DNA of 16,859 nucleotides from Bryobacteraceae bacterium (lineage in GTDB: Bacteria; Acidobacteriota; Terriglobia; Bryobacterales; Bryobacteraceae): positions 1 to 16,859 of the forward strand of contig JASHWA010000230.1 of the NCBI GenBank assembly GCA_030044325.1. The letters run 5' to 3'. Positions 1-7,184 of this stretch are shown here, one piece after another (positions within the stretch are counted from its first letter, which is position 1; each line of letters starts with the position of its first letter). The notes under the pieces are model-generated. The model was given only the letters and a program-made list of their open reading frames with translations. It searched no databases and was not told where the DNA came from. The translations under genes were made by a program, and so were the position numbers.

Positions 1-2298
1 CAGCAGCAGAACTTCTTTCATCACCAGCCACACCACGTCCGCGCTCTCCGCGCCCAGCGCCATCCTTACGCCGATCTCGCGCGTTCTCTGCGCCACCAGG
101 TACGCCATCACGCCGTATAATCCGATCGAGGCGAGCAGCGTCGCCAGAATCCCGAACGCGGTCGAAAGCGTGGCGACCAGCCGCTCGGTCACCAGCGACT
201 CTTCCTGCTGCGTTTCCACCGTTTTCATGAACGACACCGGAATATTCGAGTCCAGCCGGTTGACCGTTTCGCGGATCGCCGAAAAGGTCTGCTCCGGATC
301 GCGCGACGTGCGCACGTACGCCATCATGCCCAGAACGAATTCCGCCTGCGTGTAGGGAACGTACACTTCAATGGGGATTTCGTCGCGCATGCTCTCGTAC
401 TTGGTGTCGCGCGCCACGCCGACGATCTCGACGGCGTTGGGATCGTGGTAGCCCATGCTAATGTGCCGCCCGACCGCGTTCGCGTCCTTGAAAAACCGCC
501 GCGCGAATTTTTCGTTCACGATGCACACTTTGGGCGCGCCGTTCGCGTCGGTCATCCGGAAATCGCGCCCCGCGATGATCGGAATCCGGAGCGTCCTGAA
601 GTAATCCGGCGACGCGTACTGCATGTGCGGATCGGGCGCTTCGCTCTCCTGTGTGACGTAACCCTCGACTTTGACGGTGCCGTCCCACTCATCGCCGGTC
701 AGCACGGGGATCACCGCCAGCGCCGACGATTCCACCCCCGGAATCGCGCTGAGACTGTCGCGAACCTGCCGGTAATAATCGAGACTCCGCTCCGGCTTGT
801 ACCCCGCCAGCACCGGATCGACGTAAAACTCGAGCAGGTTCCCGGTGCGAAATCCCGGATCGAGCTCGCGCAGATTCTTCAAGCTGCGGATGAACAACCC
901 CGCGCCGATCAGCAGCAGCAGCGACAGCGTCACCTGCGCCGCCACCAGCGCCTTGCGCAGGCCCACGGACGTTCCGCCGGCGATGGATCCCACCTGGTCC
1001 TTCAGCGTTCCCGCCAGCTGCGGACGCGTCGCCTGAAGCGCCGGGACCAACCCGAAAATCACTCCCGTCAGCAGCGCGACCGCGAAGTTGAACGCCAGAA
1101 TTCGCCAGTCGGGGGTGGTCGAGATCGTGATCGGCGAATTGTCCGACGGCAGGAACGCGAGCAGCGCCTCATCGATCCAAACCGCGACGAAAAGTCCCGC
1201 GATGCCGCCCGCCACCGCCAGCACCAGGCTTTCGATCAACAGTTGGGAAGTGATGCGCGTGCGGGTCGCGCCCAGCGCCAGCCGTACTGCGATCTCCTTG
1301 TGCCGCGCCGTCGCCCGCGCGATCAGAAGATTGGCGACATTGGCGCAGGCGATCAGCAGCACCAGTCCCACGATCGCCATCAGCACGATCAGCGCGCTCG
1401 AAAATTGCCGCCGCAAATCCGAATCGCCCTTCGACGCCGGAATCAGGTCGAGCCACATGCTCAAGAACTTGCTCCGCACATCCTGCGCCGCCTTGGCGAA
1501 CTCCTTCTGCTGGACCTCCATTTCGAGCATCGAATGAAAATACGGCTCAAGCGACGCCTTGGCCTGCTCGAGCGTCACGCCCGGCTTCATTCGTCCAAAA
1601 ACGTTCACCCATCGCCCGCGCCGCGACTTGAAATTGTAATTGAACTTGCTGCCCACCGGATCCATTTCCGGTTTCATCATGATCGGCACGCGGATCTGCG
1701 GCGATGCGCCCGGATCGGTGCCGTCAAAACCCGCCTGGCTCACGCCGACAATGGTCAGCGGATACCCGTTCACGATGATTTTTTTTCCGATCACGTCCCG
1801 ATTGGCCGCGTAGCGGCTCAGCCAATAGCGATAACTGATCACCGCGTAAGGCGCGCCGTCCTCGACCTTGTCGTCGTCGGCGTTGAACACGCGTCCCAGC
1901 GCCGCGCCCACTTGGAGCACCGGAAAATAAGTGCCCGAAACCAGCTCGCCCTCCACGCGCTCGGTTTTCCCGTCGCTCGTAACGCTCATGCCCGTCTGCC
2001 AGCGGCAGAACATCCCGCTGAACACGGAGTTGTGATCACGAAAATCCTGGTACATCGGGTAGGAAAGCTTGTAACGTCCGTTATTGCTTCCGTAATGCTG
2101 CCCGCGTCCCCACAACAGCACCAGCTGCTCCGGATTTTTCACCGGAAGCAGGCGCAGCAGCACCTGGTCGACCAGGGTGAAAATCGCGGTGTTCGCTCCA
2201 ATCCCGAAAGCCAGCGAAACCAGCGCTACAGCCACAAAAACGGGCGACTTTCGAAACGTTCGCGCGGCGTAACGGAGATCTTGACGGAGATTTCCCAT
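1..2298 (-). CDS. ADOP-class MacB/FtsX-like ABC transporter permease (3' end cut by window edge)
   Basis: The minus-strand frame is open from an ATG at 2298 to the left edge (766 codons, no stop). It begins MGNLRQDLRYAARTF, then a membrane helix at about 18-42 (SPVFVAVALVSLAFGIGANT). A large MacB-type extracytoplasmic domain follows to about 290. The first FtsX block, about 300-425, carries the hallmark ANVANLLIARATARHKEIAV followed by LALGATR. A further helix sits near 446-470, a second MacB-type domain follows, and the second FtsX block starts near 705 (QRTREIGVRMALGA). This duplicated arrangement is that of the acidobacterial duplicated orphan permeases (TIGR03434), usually a little over 800 residues, so roughly the last 80-90 residues lie outside the window. 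GGGGAG sits 10 nt before the ATG. The family is presumed to form inner-membrane permeases of MacB-like machines; substrate unknown. No ATPase gene is visible here. Confidence 0.93.
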   Translation of the reverse strand, partial: MGNLRQDLRYAARTFRKSPVFVAVALVSLAFGIGANTAIFTLVDQVLLRLLPVKNPEQLVLLWGRGQHYGSNNGRYKLSYPMYQDFRDHNSVFSGMFCRWQTGMSVTSDGKTERVEGELVSGTYFPVLQVGAALGRVFNADDDKVEDGAPYAVISYRYWLSRYAANRDVIGKKIIVNGYPLTIVGVSQAGFDGTDPGASPQIRVPIMMKPEMDPVGSKFNYNFKSRRGRWVNVFGRMKPGVTLEQAKASLEPYFHSMLEMEVQQKEFAKAAQDVRSKFLSMWLDLIPASKGDSDLRRQFSSALIVLMAIVGLVLLIACANVANLLIARATARHKEIAVRLALGATRTRITSQLLIESLVLAVAGGIAGLFVAVWIDEALLAFLPSDNSPITISTTPDWRILAFNFAVALLTGVIFGLVPALQATRPQLAGTLKDQVGSIAGGTSVGLRKALVAAQVTLSLLLLIGAGLFIRSLKNLRELDPGFRTGNLLEFYVDPVLAGYKPERSLDYYRQVRDSLSAIPGVESSALAVIPVLTGDEWDGTVKVEGYVTQESEAPDPHMQYASPDYFRTLRIPIIAGRDFRMTDANGAPKVCIVNEKFARRFFKDANAVGRHISMGYHDPNAVEIVGVARDTKYESMRDEIPIEVYVPYTQAEFVLGMMAYVRTSRDPEQTFSAIRETVNRLDSNIPVSFMKTVETQQEESLVTERLVATLSTAFGILATLLASIGLYGVMAYLVAQRTREIGVRMALGAESADVVWLVMKEVLLL

Positions 2299-2532
2299 GC
2301 TGAAAATACTCCCCGTTTACAAGAACGTTACCGCCCGCCAACGGTTAGCCGCATTTCATGTGGACGGAGACCCTCAGGCCGCGCGTGCTTAAGACGCCGC
2401 CAGCCCCATCGGAACCGCGACCACAGGAAGCGGCCACCCCCCGACCTGAGAACGCATCCCGATTCCTTCGCATTACCCGCCCGATCCTGGCGTTAATCAT
2501 CGCCCATAAACCCGCAATCTACCCCGAAATCT

Positions 2533-2548
2533 GCGGAATCGTTTCCGC
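2533..2548. promoter_or_regulatory. Short dyad GCGGAA-TCGT-TTCCGC
   Basis: Six-base inverted arms around a 4-nt centre, located where the -35 region of the propeller gene would lie if 2566-2571 is its -10. It could be an operator half-pair or chance; nothing identifies a binding protein. Confidence 0.25.
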
Positions 2549-2573
2549 GCCGATACCGGAAATGTGATACTAT

Positions 2574-2589
2574 CCCAACACCTGTTGGG
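2574..2589 (+). promoter_or_regulatory. Perfect dyad CCCAACA-CC-TGTTGGG abutting the ribosome-binding site
   Basis: Seven-base perfect inverted arms with a CC centre, ending 1 nt before GAGGTGG (2591-2597). If transcription begins near 2579 from the -10-like GATACT at 2566-2571, only part of the dyad would be in the mRNA, so a DNA operator is likelier than an RNA stem. Function is inferred from position only. Confidence 0.35.
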
Positions 2590-2598
2590 CGAGGTGGA

Positions 2599-5286
2599 AT
2601 GCACATGCCTAAAAATATTTTTTTAATCCTCGCGGTGTCTGCAATCTGCGCCGCGCAGAATATCGAGAAATTTCCCGCCGAATATGTCCCCTTTGCAATC
2701 ACACCGGGACCGGATGGCGCCCTGTGGATGGTCCCCAGCGCTCAATCTCCCAGCTACGATGTCGGCCGCATCACCACTTCCGGCGCGTTCAGCCAATTTC
2801 CCCCGCCCGCCGGTTTCGTTCCCGTCGGGTCGATCGTCACCGGTTCCGACGGCGCTTTGTGGCTGGCTGTCGCCGATACGGAGAACACGGCGATTCTGCG
2901 CATGACCACTGCGGGTACCTCCGCGAGCTACGCCTACGCGCTCCCCGACGGAGTCTACGCCATGGCCGCCGGGCCGGACGGCGCCATCTGGCTCGCCGAA
3001 TTCGACCGCATCGGCCGCATCACCACTTCCGGAAGCTATTCGTTCTTTTCGATCGGTCCCTACTATCCGATGAGCATCACCGCGGGCCCCGATGGAAACC
3101 TGTGGTTCCCCGCGATCGACTCGGACGGCAATAGCTACATCGGACAAATCACGCCGGCCGGCGTGGTCAAAATGTTTCCGCTTTCCTCGCTCGTCGCCAT
3201 CTATCCCGCCAACGGAATCGCCGCCGGCCCCGACGGCGCCCTGTGGTTCATGATCGACGCGGTTCCCGGAAGCCAGGTGGCGGCCATCGGCAGAATCACC
3301 ACCAGCGGAACGGTTTCCACCTTCAGCATTCCCAATTCGAGCACCTACAATTTCACCGGCGGCTCCATCGCGGCGAGCCCCGACGGCGGCTTGTGGTTCA
3401 CCGGCAACGGCGCCCTCGGGCGCATCACCACCGCCGGCGCGGCATCGGTCTACCCGTTGTCTTCCGCGTCCTGGGCGACCTATTCGGATGGAGTCGGACT
3501 CGGCATCGCCGCCGGCCCCGACGCCGGAATGTGGTTCGCCGCGTTCTCCAATCAGGGCGTCGGAAGGGCCGCGCTGAACGCGTCGCCGCAGATCACCCAG
3601 ATCACGCCGGACCAGATCGCGGTCGATAGTCCGGCGACCCCGCTGCGGATTCTCGGCAATAATCTCGCGGGCACGTCGAGCGCGCCGTGCACCGGCTCCC
3701 CGCAGTCGGTCACCTGGGGCACAACGCCATTGACCGTCACCAACGCGTCCGCGAGCGAAATCGATGCGACCGTCCCGGCAACCCTTCTTACCACCATCGG
3801 CGGATACACCGTGACCGTCGGCGTTCAGCAGGTCAACGCCGGCGCGTGCGCGACCGTCACCACCTCAGGCGCCGTCCAAGTAACCGCCAGCGCCTCCGCC
3901 AACGTCTCGCCCGGATCGCTTTCCTTTCCGACCACCGCCGGCCAGATCCCCGCTCCTCAAACATTCCTGATCAGCAGCACGTCGGGAACCGTCAGCTATA
4001 GCCTGAACGTGACCTACGCCGCGTCGGAACCGGTGAACTGGGTCGATCTTTCCTCCTCGAGCGGCAGCGTCAGCGCGGGAACTCCCGCCACCATCATGGT
4101 TTCGATCGCAAGCGCGGTTTCGACGTTCGCCGCGGGCACTTACACGGCGACTGTGAATGTGACCGAGGCCTCGGCCACCGCATCGGTGGCGATTACGCTG
4201 ACGGTGAATCCGCCCGCGGCGCCGCATGCCACCACGACAACCTTGACCGCCAGTCCCGCTTCGCAGGCATCCGGCCAGCCAGTCTTGCTCACCGCGGCCG
4301 TCACGCCCTCGACTGCGACAGGTATGGTTAATTTTCTCGATGGCACCAATTCGCTCGGCTCGATCACGCTCGCAAGCGGCACGGCCACGCTCAACACATC
4401 CACGCTATCCGTCGGCGCCCACACTCTTACTGCCTCCTATGGCGGCGACGCGGGCGATGCGCCGAGCAACTCCGCGCCCGTCTCCGTCACCATCACCAAT
4501 CCGAATCAAGCCACCATCCTCGCCGGCGGAATCTTGAACGCCGCGAGCTACGCGGAGATCAACGGAGCCGGCGCGCCGGTCGCCCCGGGATCTCTGGTCG
4601 CGATCTTCACGTCGCCTCTCGCGACGCAGGCGGCGAGTTTCAGCACCGCCACGCTGCCGCCGGTGCTCGCCAACGTCAGCGTGACGTTCAACGGCGTCAC
4701 CGCGCCGATGGTCACCGTCCAGCCCGGCGGAGCGTATCCCTACGTCAGCGCGCAGGTGCCGTTTGAAGCCTTGCCCGCCGGCCAAACCTCGGCGACCGTC
4801 CCGGTTGTGATCACCGTCAACAACGTCCCCTCCGCGCCCGTGAACGCAGCCATCGTCGCCAGCTCGCCGGGAATTTTCACCATCCCCGCGACTGGACAGG
4901 GCAACGCCGTGCTGGTGAATCTCTCCGATTATTCGATCGCCGCACCGGCCGGGTCGATCTCCGGCTCGCATCCGATTGCGCGCGGCCAGTCCGCATTTTT
5001 CTACGTCACCGGCCTCGGTTCGATGACCCCCGCGGTCGCCGACGGCAGCGGCGATTGCACCGCGCCGAACGGGCTGTGCAATGCGAACGCGCTGCCGCAG
5101 GTTTTCGTCGGCGGCGTACAGGTCTCCGACATCGCGTTCGCGGGACAGGCGCCCGAGTACCCGGGAGTCCAGCAGATCAACATTACGATTCCCCAAAACG
5201 CCCCCACCGGCAATACCGTCAGCCTGGTCGTCATATCCGCGGACGGAACTGTAACCAGCAACACGGCCACCATCGCCGTCCAATAA
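2599..5286 (+). CDS. Secreted seven-bladed Vgb-like beta-propeller protein with Ig-like domains and Solibacter-type C-terminus (TIGR03437)
   Basis: 895 codons from ATG 2599. Met3 (ATG 2605) is an equally good start and better spaced from GAGGTGG at 2591-2597. A signal peptide (NIFLILAVSAICAAQ) implies export. Residues about 20-325 hold seven copies of a GPDGxLW-type motif separated by ITTSG segments, as in virginiamycin B lyase-like propellers. Then come an IPT/TIG-like domain (about 330-428), a BACON-like Ig fold (about 433-535), a Big_3_5-like Ig repeat (about 547-636) and, from about 638 to the end, a TIGR03437-type domain starting ILNAASYAEING. The propeller contains no histidine, whereas true streptogramin lyases need a catalytic histidine, so antibiotic lyase activity is unlikely. 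A cell-surface or secreted binding role is inferred. Downstream lies 568 nt without a gene. Confidence 0.9.
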   Translation: MHMPKNIFLILAVSAICAAQNIEKFPAEYVPFAITPGPDGALWMVPSAQSPSYDVGRITTSGAFSQFPPPAGFVPVGSIVTGSDGALWLAVADTENTAILRMTTAGTSASYAYALPDGVYAMAAGPDGAIWLAEFDRIGRITTSGSYSFFSIGPYYPMSITAGPDGNLWFPAIDSDGNSYIGQITPAGVVKMFPLSSLVAIYPANGIAAGPDGALWFMIDAVPGSQVAAIGRITTSGTVSTFSIPNSSTYNFTGGSIAASPDGGLWFTGNGALGRITTAGAASVYPLSSASWATYSDGVGLGIAAGPDAGMWFAAFSNQGVGRAALNASPQITQITPDQIAVDSPATPLRILGNNLAGTSSAPCTGSPQSVTWGTTPLTVTNASASEIDATVPATLLTTIGGYTVTVGVQQVNAGACATVTTSGAVQVTASASANVSPGSLSFPTTAGQIPAPQTFLISSTSGTVSYSLNVTYAASEPVNWVDLSSSSGSVSAGTPATIMVSIASAVSTFAAGTYTATVNVTEASATASVAITLTVNPPAAPHATTTTLTASPASQASGQPVLLTAAVTPSTATGMVNFLDGTNSLGSITLASGTATLNTSTLSVGAHTLTASYGGDAGDAPSNSAPVSVTITNPNQATILAGGILNAASYAEINGAGAPVAPGSLVAIFTSPLATQAASFSTATLPPVLANVSVTFNGVTAPMVTVQPGGAYPYVSAQVPFEALPAGQTSATVPVVITVNNVPSAPVNAAIVASSPGIFTIPATGQGNAVLVNLSDYSIAAPAGSISGSHPIARGQSAFFYVTGLGSMTPAVADGSGDCTAPNGLCNANALPQVFVGGVQVSDIAFAGQAPEYPGVQQINITIPQNAPTGNTVSLVVISADGTVTSNTATIAVQ

Positions 5287-5532
5287 TCCGTCAGTCCCCT
5301 TCTTTGAACAAGCTCCTGGTCCCCGATTCCAGGTCCCTGAAGTATCACCAAATTTTCCAACTCTATTTCCCGAATTCTCAACAACATCCCATCCCACTCC
5401 CCACTGCCAACTCCCCACTCCCTGTTACCAAATAATCAAGGAGTCCAGGTGCTCTTCCAGCGGAGAACGGGATCGGCCTATAGGGGTTTTCTAGATAAAT
5501 CGCCGAGCGGGCCTGCGTGCGTTGGATGTCAG

Positions 5533-5596
5533 CCGGTACACGACCGGTGCCAAGCCGTTGCGGCGCAAATCAAGCGGCCGGTCGAGCCGACGACCG
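5533..5596. repeat. Two small hairpins in the non-coding stretch
   Basis: CCGGT-ACACG-ACCGG at 5533-5547 and CGGTCG-AGCCGA-CGACCG at 5579-5596 are perfect 5- and 6-bp stems 31 nt apart. Singly they are weak; they matter as part of the series continuing to 5758. Confidence 0.4.
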
Positions 5597-5669
5597 ATAT
5601 CAAATTCGGCTAAAGGGTCCGGATCCAATAAATTTTAAGGAGTTCTTTGAAAATTCGACTGGGGGCAAG

Positions 5670-5689
5670 CCCCGTGCGTAAGCGCGGGG
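5670..5689. repeat. 8-bp stem with GTAA (GNRA-type) tetraloop
   Basis: Arms CCCCGTGC (5670-5677) and GCGCGGGG (5682-5689) pair fully with one G-T wobble around GTAA. The flanks GGGG (5662-5665) and CCC (5694-5696) offer competing small hairpins with the same arms. No T-run follows, so it is not an obvious Rho-independent terminator. It could be part of a structured RNA or a dispersed palindrome. Confidence 0.55.
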
Positions 5690-5706
5690 GTAACCCATGA
5701 TGAATA

Positions 5707-5758
5707 GTTCGTCGTCGGTCAACGAAGCTCCACCGTTCAACCACACCCGGCGACGAAC
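5707..5758. repeat. 12-bp inverted repeat around a 28-nt loop
   Basis: Arm GTTCGTCGTCGG (5707-5718) is complementary to CCGGCGACGAAC (5747-5758) with a single wobble. It begins 17 nt after the GNRA hairpin, so the two could be elements of one folded RNA or one mobile-element relic. Confidence 0.5.
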
Positions 5759-5776
5759 CACCAACTCTTACAGCCG

Positions 5777-5806
5777 ATTCACGTTCATTCACGTTCATTT
5801 ACGGCC
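5777..5806. repeat. Three 10-bp tandem units ATTCACGTTC
   Basis: Two exact copies (5777-5786, 5787-5796) are followed by a third matching 7 of 10 bases (5797-5806). The array ends 36 nt before the -10-like TACGCT of the next gene, so same-face regulator binding sites are possible. No known box is recognised. Confidence 0.4.
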
Positions 5807-5842
5807 AATTTATTTTTTCCCTCGTCCATGACCCATTCGCGC

Positions 5843-5848
5843 TACGCT
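5843..5848 (+). promoter_or_regulatory. -10-like TACGCT, 6 nt before GTG 5855
   Basis: TACGCT, six bases (GAAACA), then GTG. The same layout occurs before tldD (TACGCT, CGAAGC, GTG). No Shine-Dalgarno sequence is present, suggesting a leaderless transcript starting at or next to the GTG. No -35 element is recognisable at the expected spacing. Confidence 0.45.
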
Positions 5849-5854
5849 GAAACA

Positions 5855-6610
5855 GTGAGCGCGCGCGGTGTCCGCATCGCCGAGCCGTTTTTCGTCTTTG
5901 CGGCGATCATGGCCTACATCTGGAAGCTGCGCTTCACCCATCCCTGGTCCTGGATTCCCGTGATAGGTGTAGTGTTTCTGTCCCACGCCGCGCGCCGGGA
6001 GCGTGCGCCCGCACTCGGCTTCCGTCTGGCTCATCTCGGAGATTGCGCCCGCAAATTCGGCCTCGCGCTCCTCGCTCTGGCGCTGGTTCTGTGGGCGGCC
6101 GGCGAGGAATTGGGCACCATCCGCCCGCTCGGGTTCGAACGCGGCGCCTTCGCGCTCGCCCTGTACCTGCCCTGGGGATTGTTCCAGCAATATCTGCTGA
6201 ACGGCTACTTTCTCAAGCGCTTCGACAGGCTCTTTTCTCCTCGCGCCGCCGATCTCACCGCGGCGGGCTTGTTTTCCGCCGTGCATACGCCCAATTGGTT
6301 TCTGATGCTGGTGACGCCCGCCGCCGCTTACGTCGCCATCCAGATCTACCGCCGATACCATAATTTATATTTTCTGGCGATCGCGCACGCCATCATCGGA
6401 TTCCTGCTGTTTCTGGTAGTCCCCGATTCGATCAGCCATCATCTCAACATCGGCCCGGGCTGGTCCCATGGCGCCGCCCGGCTGTCGAAAAATGCCACAC
6501 TCCGACTTCCGGCCGGCTTGAGTTCTCATGAAGCGGCACAAATGGACCGTTTCGTGCATGAAACGCGAACAGTATGCGTGTCGGGTTGCCAATCTTCGCC
6601 TTCCTTTTGA
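5855..6610 (+). CDS. CPBP-family-like integral membrane protein with degenerate catalytic motifs
   Basis: Predicted polytopic membrane protein, 251 residues from GTG 5855. ATG 5828 would add nine residues but has no ribosome-binding site, while GTG 5855 follows a -10-like TACGCT. Helix-rich throughout; the layout matches CPBP (Rce1/CAAX-like) intramembrane proteases. The usual EExxxR motif reads Q111-Q112-Y-L-L-N116 in GLFQQYLLNGYF. The FxxxH motif is present (FSAVH, H144). The final HxxxN reads HAIIG (H178, with Gly for Asn). Both catalytic glutamates are thus glutamines, so it is probably not an active glutamate-type protease, though the fold assignment looks sound. The last ~60 residues are non-membrane and the 3' end overlaps the next gene by 37 nt. 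It heads a co-directional run leading to tldD/tldE. Confidence 0.75.
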   Translation: MSARGVRIAEPFFVFAAIMAYIWKLRFTHPWSWIPVIGVVFLSHAARRERAPALGFRLAHLGDCARKFGLALLALALVLWAAGEELGTIRPLGFERGAFALALYLPWGLFQQYLLNGYFLKRFDRLFSPRAADLTAAGLFSAVHTPNWFLMLVTPAAAYVAIQIYRRYHNLYFLAIAHAIIGFLLFLVVPDSISHHLNIGPGWSHGAARLSKNATLRLPAGLSSHEAAQMDRFVHETRTVCVSGCQSSPSF

Positions 6611-7161
6611 CTGCATCGGGCGCTCTGGCGCAGTCCGCGCCCGACGCCATTACCGGGGAAGGGCGCTTCAACTGGGTTTTGTTCAACACCTTGGGGCCGG
6701 TGAGCCTCGCCGATGGCCTGTTCGCATCGGGATTGGAGACGCTGGTCGATCGTCCTCCCGAATATGGCACTCACTGGGAAGGTTTTGGTAAAAGATACGG
6801 ATTGCGGCTCACCGGCATCGCCACCAGCAACGTCATGGAAGCTGGATTGGGCGCGATCTGGGACGAAGACCCGCGCTATCATCGCGCCACCGGCCAGCCG
6901 TTCGGCGCGCGCTGGCGCAACGTGGCCAAGTGGACCTTCCTCGCGCGCAACGACTACGGCGAGACCGTCCCCGCCTACGCGCGCTATGCCGGAATCGTCG
7001 GCGGAAACTTCCTGTCCAACGAGTGGCGCCCGACGAGCGAAACCACCGCCGGCCGAACGGTCACGCGCATCGGCCTGGGATTTGTGGGGAGGTTCAGCAG
7101 CAATGCGTGGCTGGAATTCTGGCCCGATATTCGCGCGCACGTGCTGCGAGCGGGACGCTGA
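6574..7161 (+). CDS. Secreted hypothetical protein (acidobacterial type)
   Basis: 195 codons. The N-terminus MRVGLPIFAFLLTASGALAQ is a clear signal peptide with an ALA|Q-type cleavage site, so the mature ~175-residue protein is exported. The mature part is rich in aromatic residues and glycine, with recognisable stretches FGKRYGLRLTG, GAIWDEDPRYHRA and ITRIGLGFVGRFSSNAW-like alternation. I know segments like GKRYG and EDPRY from hypothetical proteins of Acidobacteria, but no function has been assigned that I can name. No cysteines or metal motifs stand out. The start is buried in the CPBP gene (37-nt overlap), without a good Shine-Dalgarno, suggesting translational coupling. It ends 23 nt before tldD. 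Confidence 0.72.
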   Translation: MRVGLPIFAFLLTASGALAQSAPDAITGEGRFNWVLFNTLGPVSLADGLFASGLETLVDRPPEYGTHWEGFGKRYGLRLTGIATSNVMEAGLGAIWDEDPRYHRATGQPFGARWRNVAKWTFLARNDYGETVPAYARYAGIVGGNFLSNEWRPTSETTAGRTVTRIGLGFVGRFSSNAWLEFWPDIRAHVLRAGR

Positions 7162-7172
7162 GCGCCGCGTGT

Positions 7173-7178
7173 TACGCT
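7173..7178 (+). promoter_or_regulatory. -10-like TACGCT, 6 nt before tldD GTG
   Basis: TACGCT-CGAAGC-GTG lies in the 23-nt gap before tldD. The hexamer and spacing equal those before the CPBP gene at 5843. It may give tldD its own leaderless transcript. No -35 is recognisable. Confidence 0.45.
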
Positions 7179-7184
7179 CGAAGC

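Larger units (their letters stand above)
2299..2598. other. Divergent intergenic region between permease and propeller gene
   Basis: This 300-nt gap must hold the promoters of both flanking genes. I see two short dyads near its right end (2533-2548 and 2574-2589) and an extended -10-like TGTGATACT (2563-2571) for the rightward gene. I find no convincing -35 element and no clear promoter for the permease. A 69-codon proline-rich ORF spans most of it but looks non-coding. Confidence 0.5.
5287..5854. other. Long non-coding stretch with hairpins and short repeats
   Basis: No convincing gene in 568 nt. The first part (to about 5440) is pyrimidine-rich on the plus strand, with a short degenerate repeat around ACTCCCCACT (about 5395-5421). 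From 5530 to 5760 several inverted repeats occur in series (separate entries). AT-rich blocks at 5625-5660 and 5797-5820 contrast with the GC-rich genes on either side. The right end holds a 10-bp tandem repeat and a -10-like hexamer. A 62-codon minus-strand ORF (5610-5798) reads through the hairpins and resembles no family I know. Confidence 0.6.

Noticed and set aside
445..2496. 683-codon plus-strand ORF
   Set aside because: Antisense to the ADOP permease; Arg/His/Gln-rich low-quality protein produced by the GC bias of the true gene.
2358..2567. 69-codon ORF in the divergent spacer
   Set aside because: Proline-rich, no ribosome-binding site, spans likely promoter DNA and a dyad; no recognisable similarity.
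2599..3590. Streptogramin (virginiamycin B) lyase function
   Set aside because: The fold fits, but no histidine exists in the propeller, so the lyase active site is absent.
5315..5333. CCTGG...CCAGG hairpin after the propeller gene as a terminator
   Set aside because: Only a 5-bp stem and no following T-run.
4405..5418. 337-codon minus-strand ORF
   Set aside because: Shadow of the TIGR03437 gene; Gly/Arg/Asp-rich composition typical of an antisense frame.
5610..5798. 62-codon minus-strand ORF in the hairpin region
   Set aside because: Reads straight through the GNRA hairpin and the 12-bp inverted repeat; composition not coding-like and no family recognised.
6930..7184. N-terminal 85-codon extension of the TldD frame
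   Set aside because: Out-of-frame overlap with the secreted hypothetical gene, Arg-rich and unlike TldD; GTG 7185 gives the family length.
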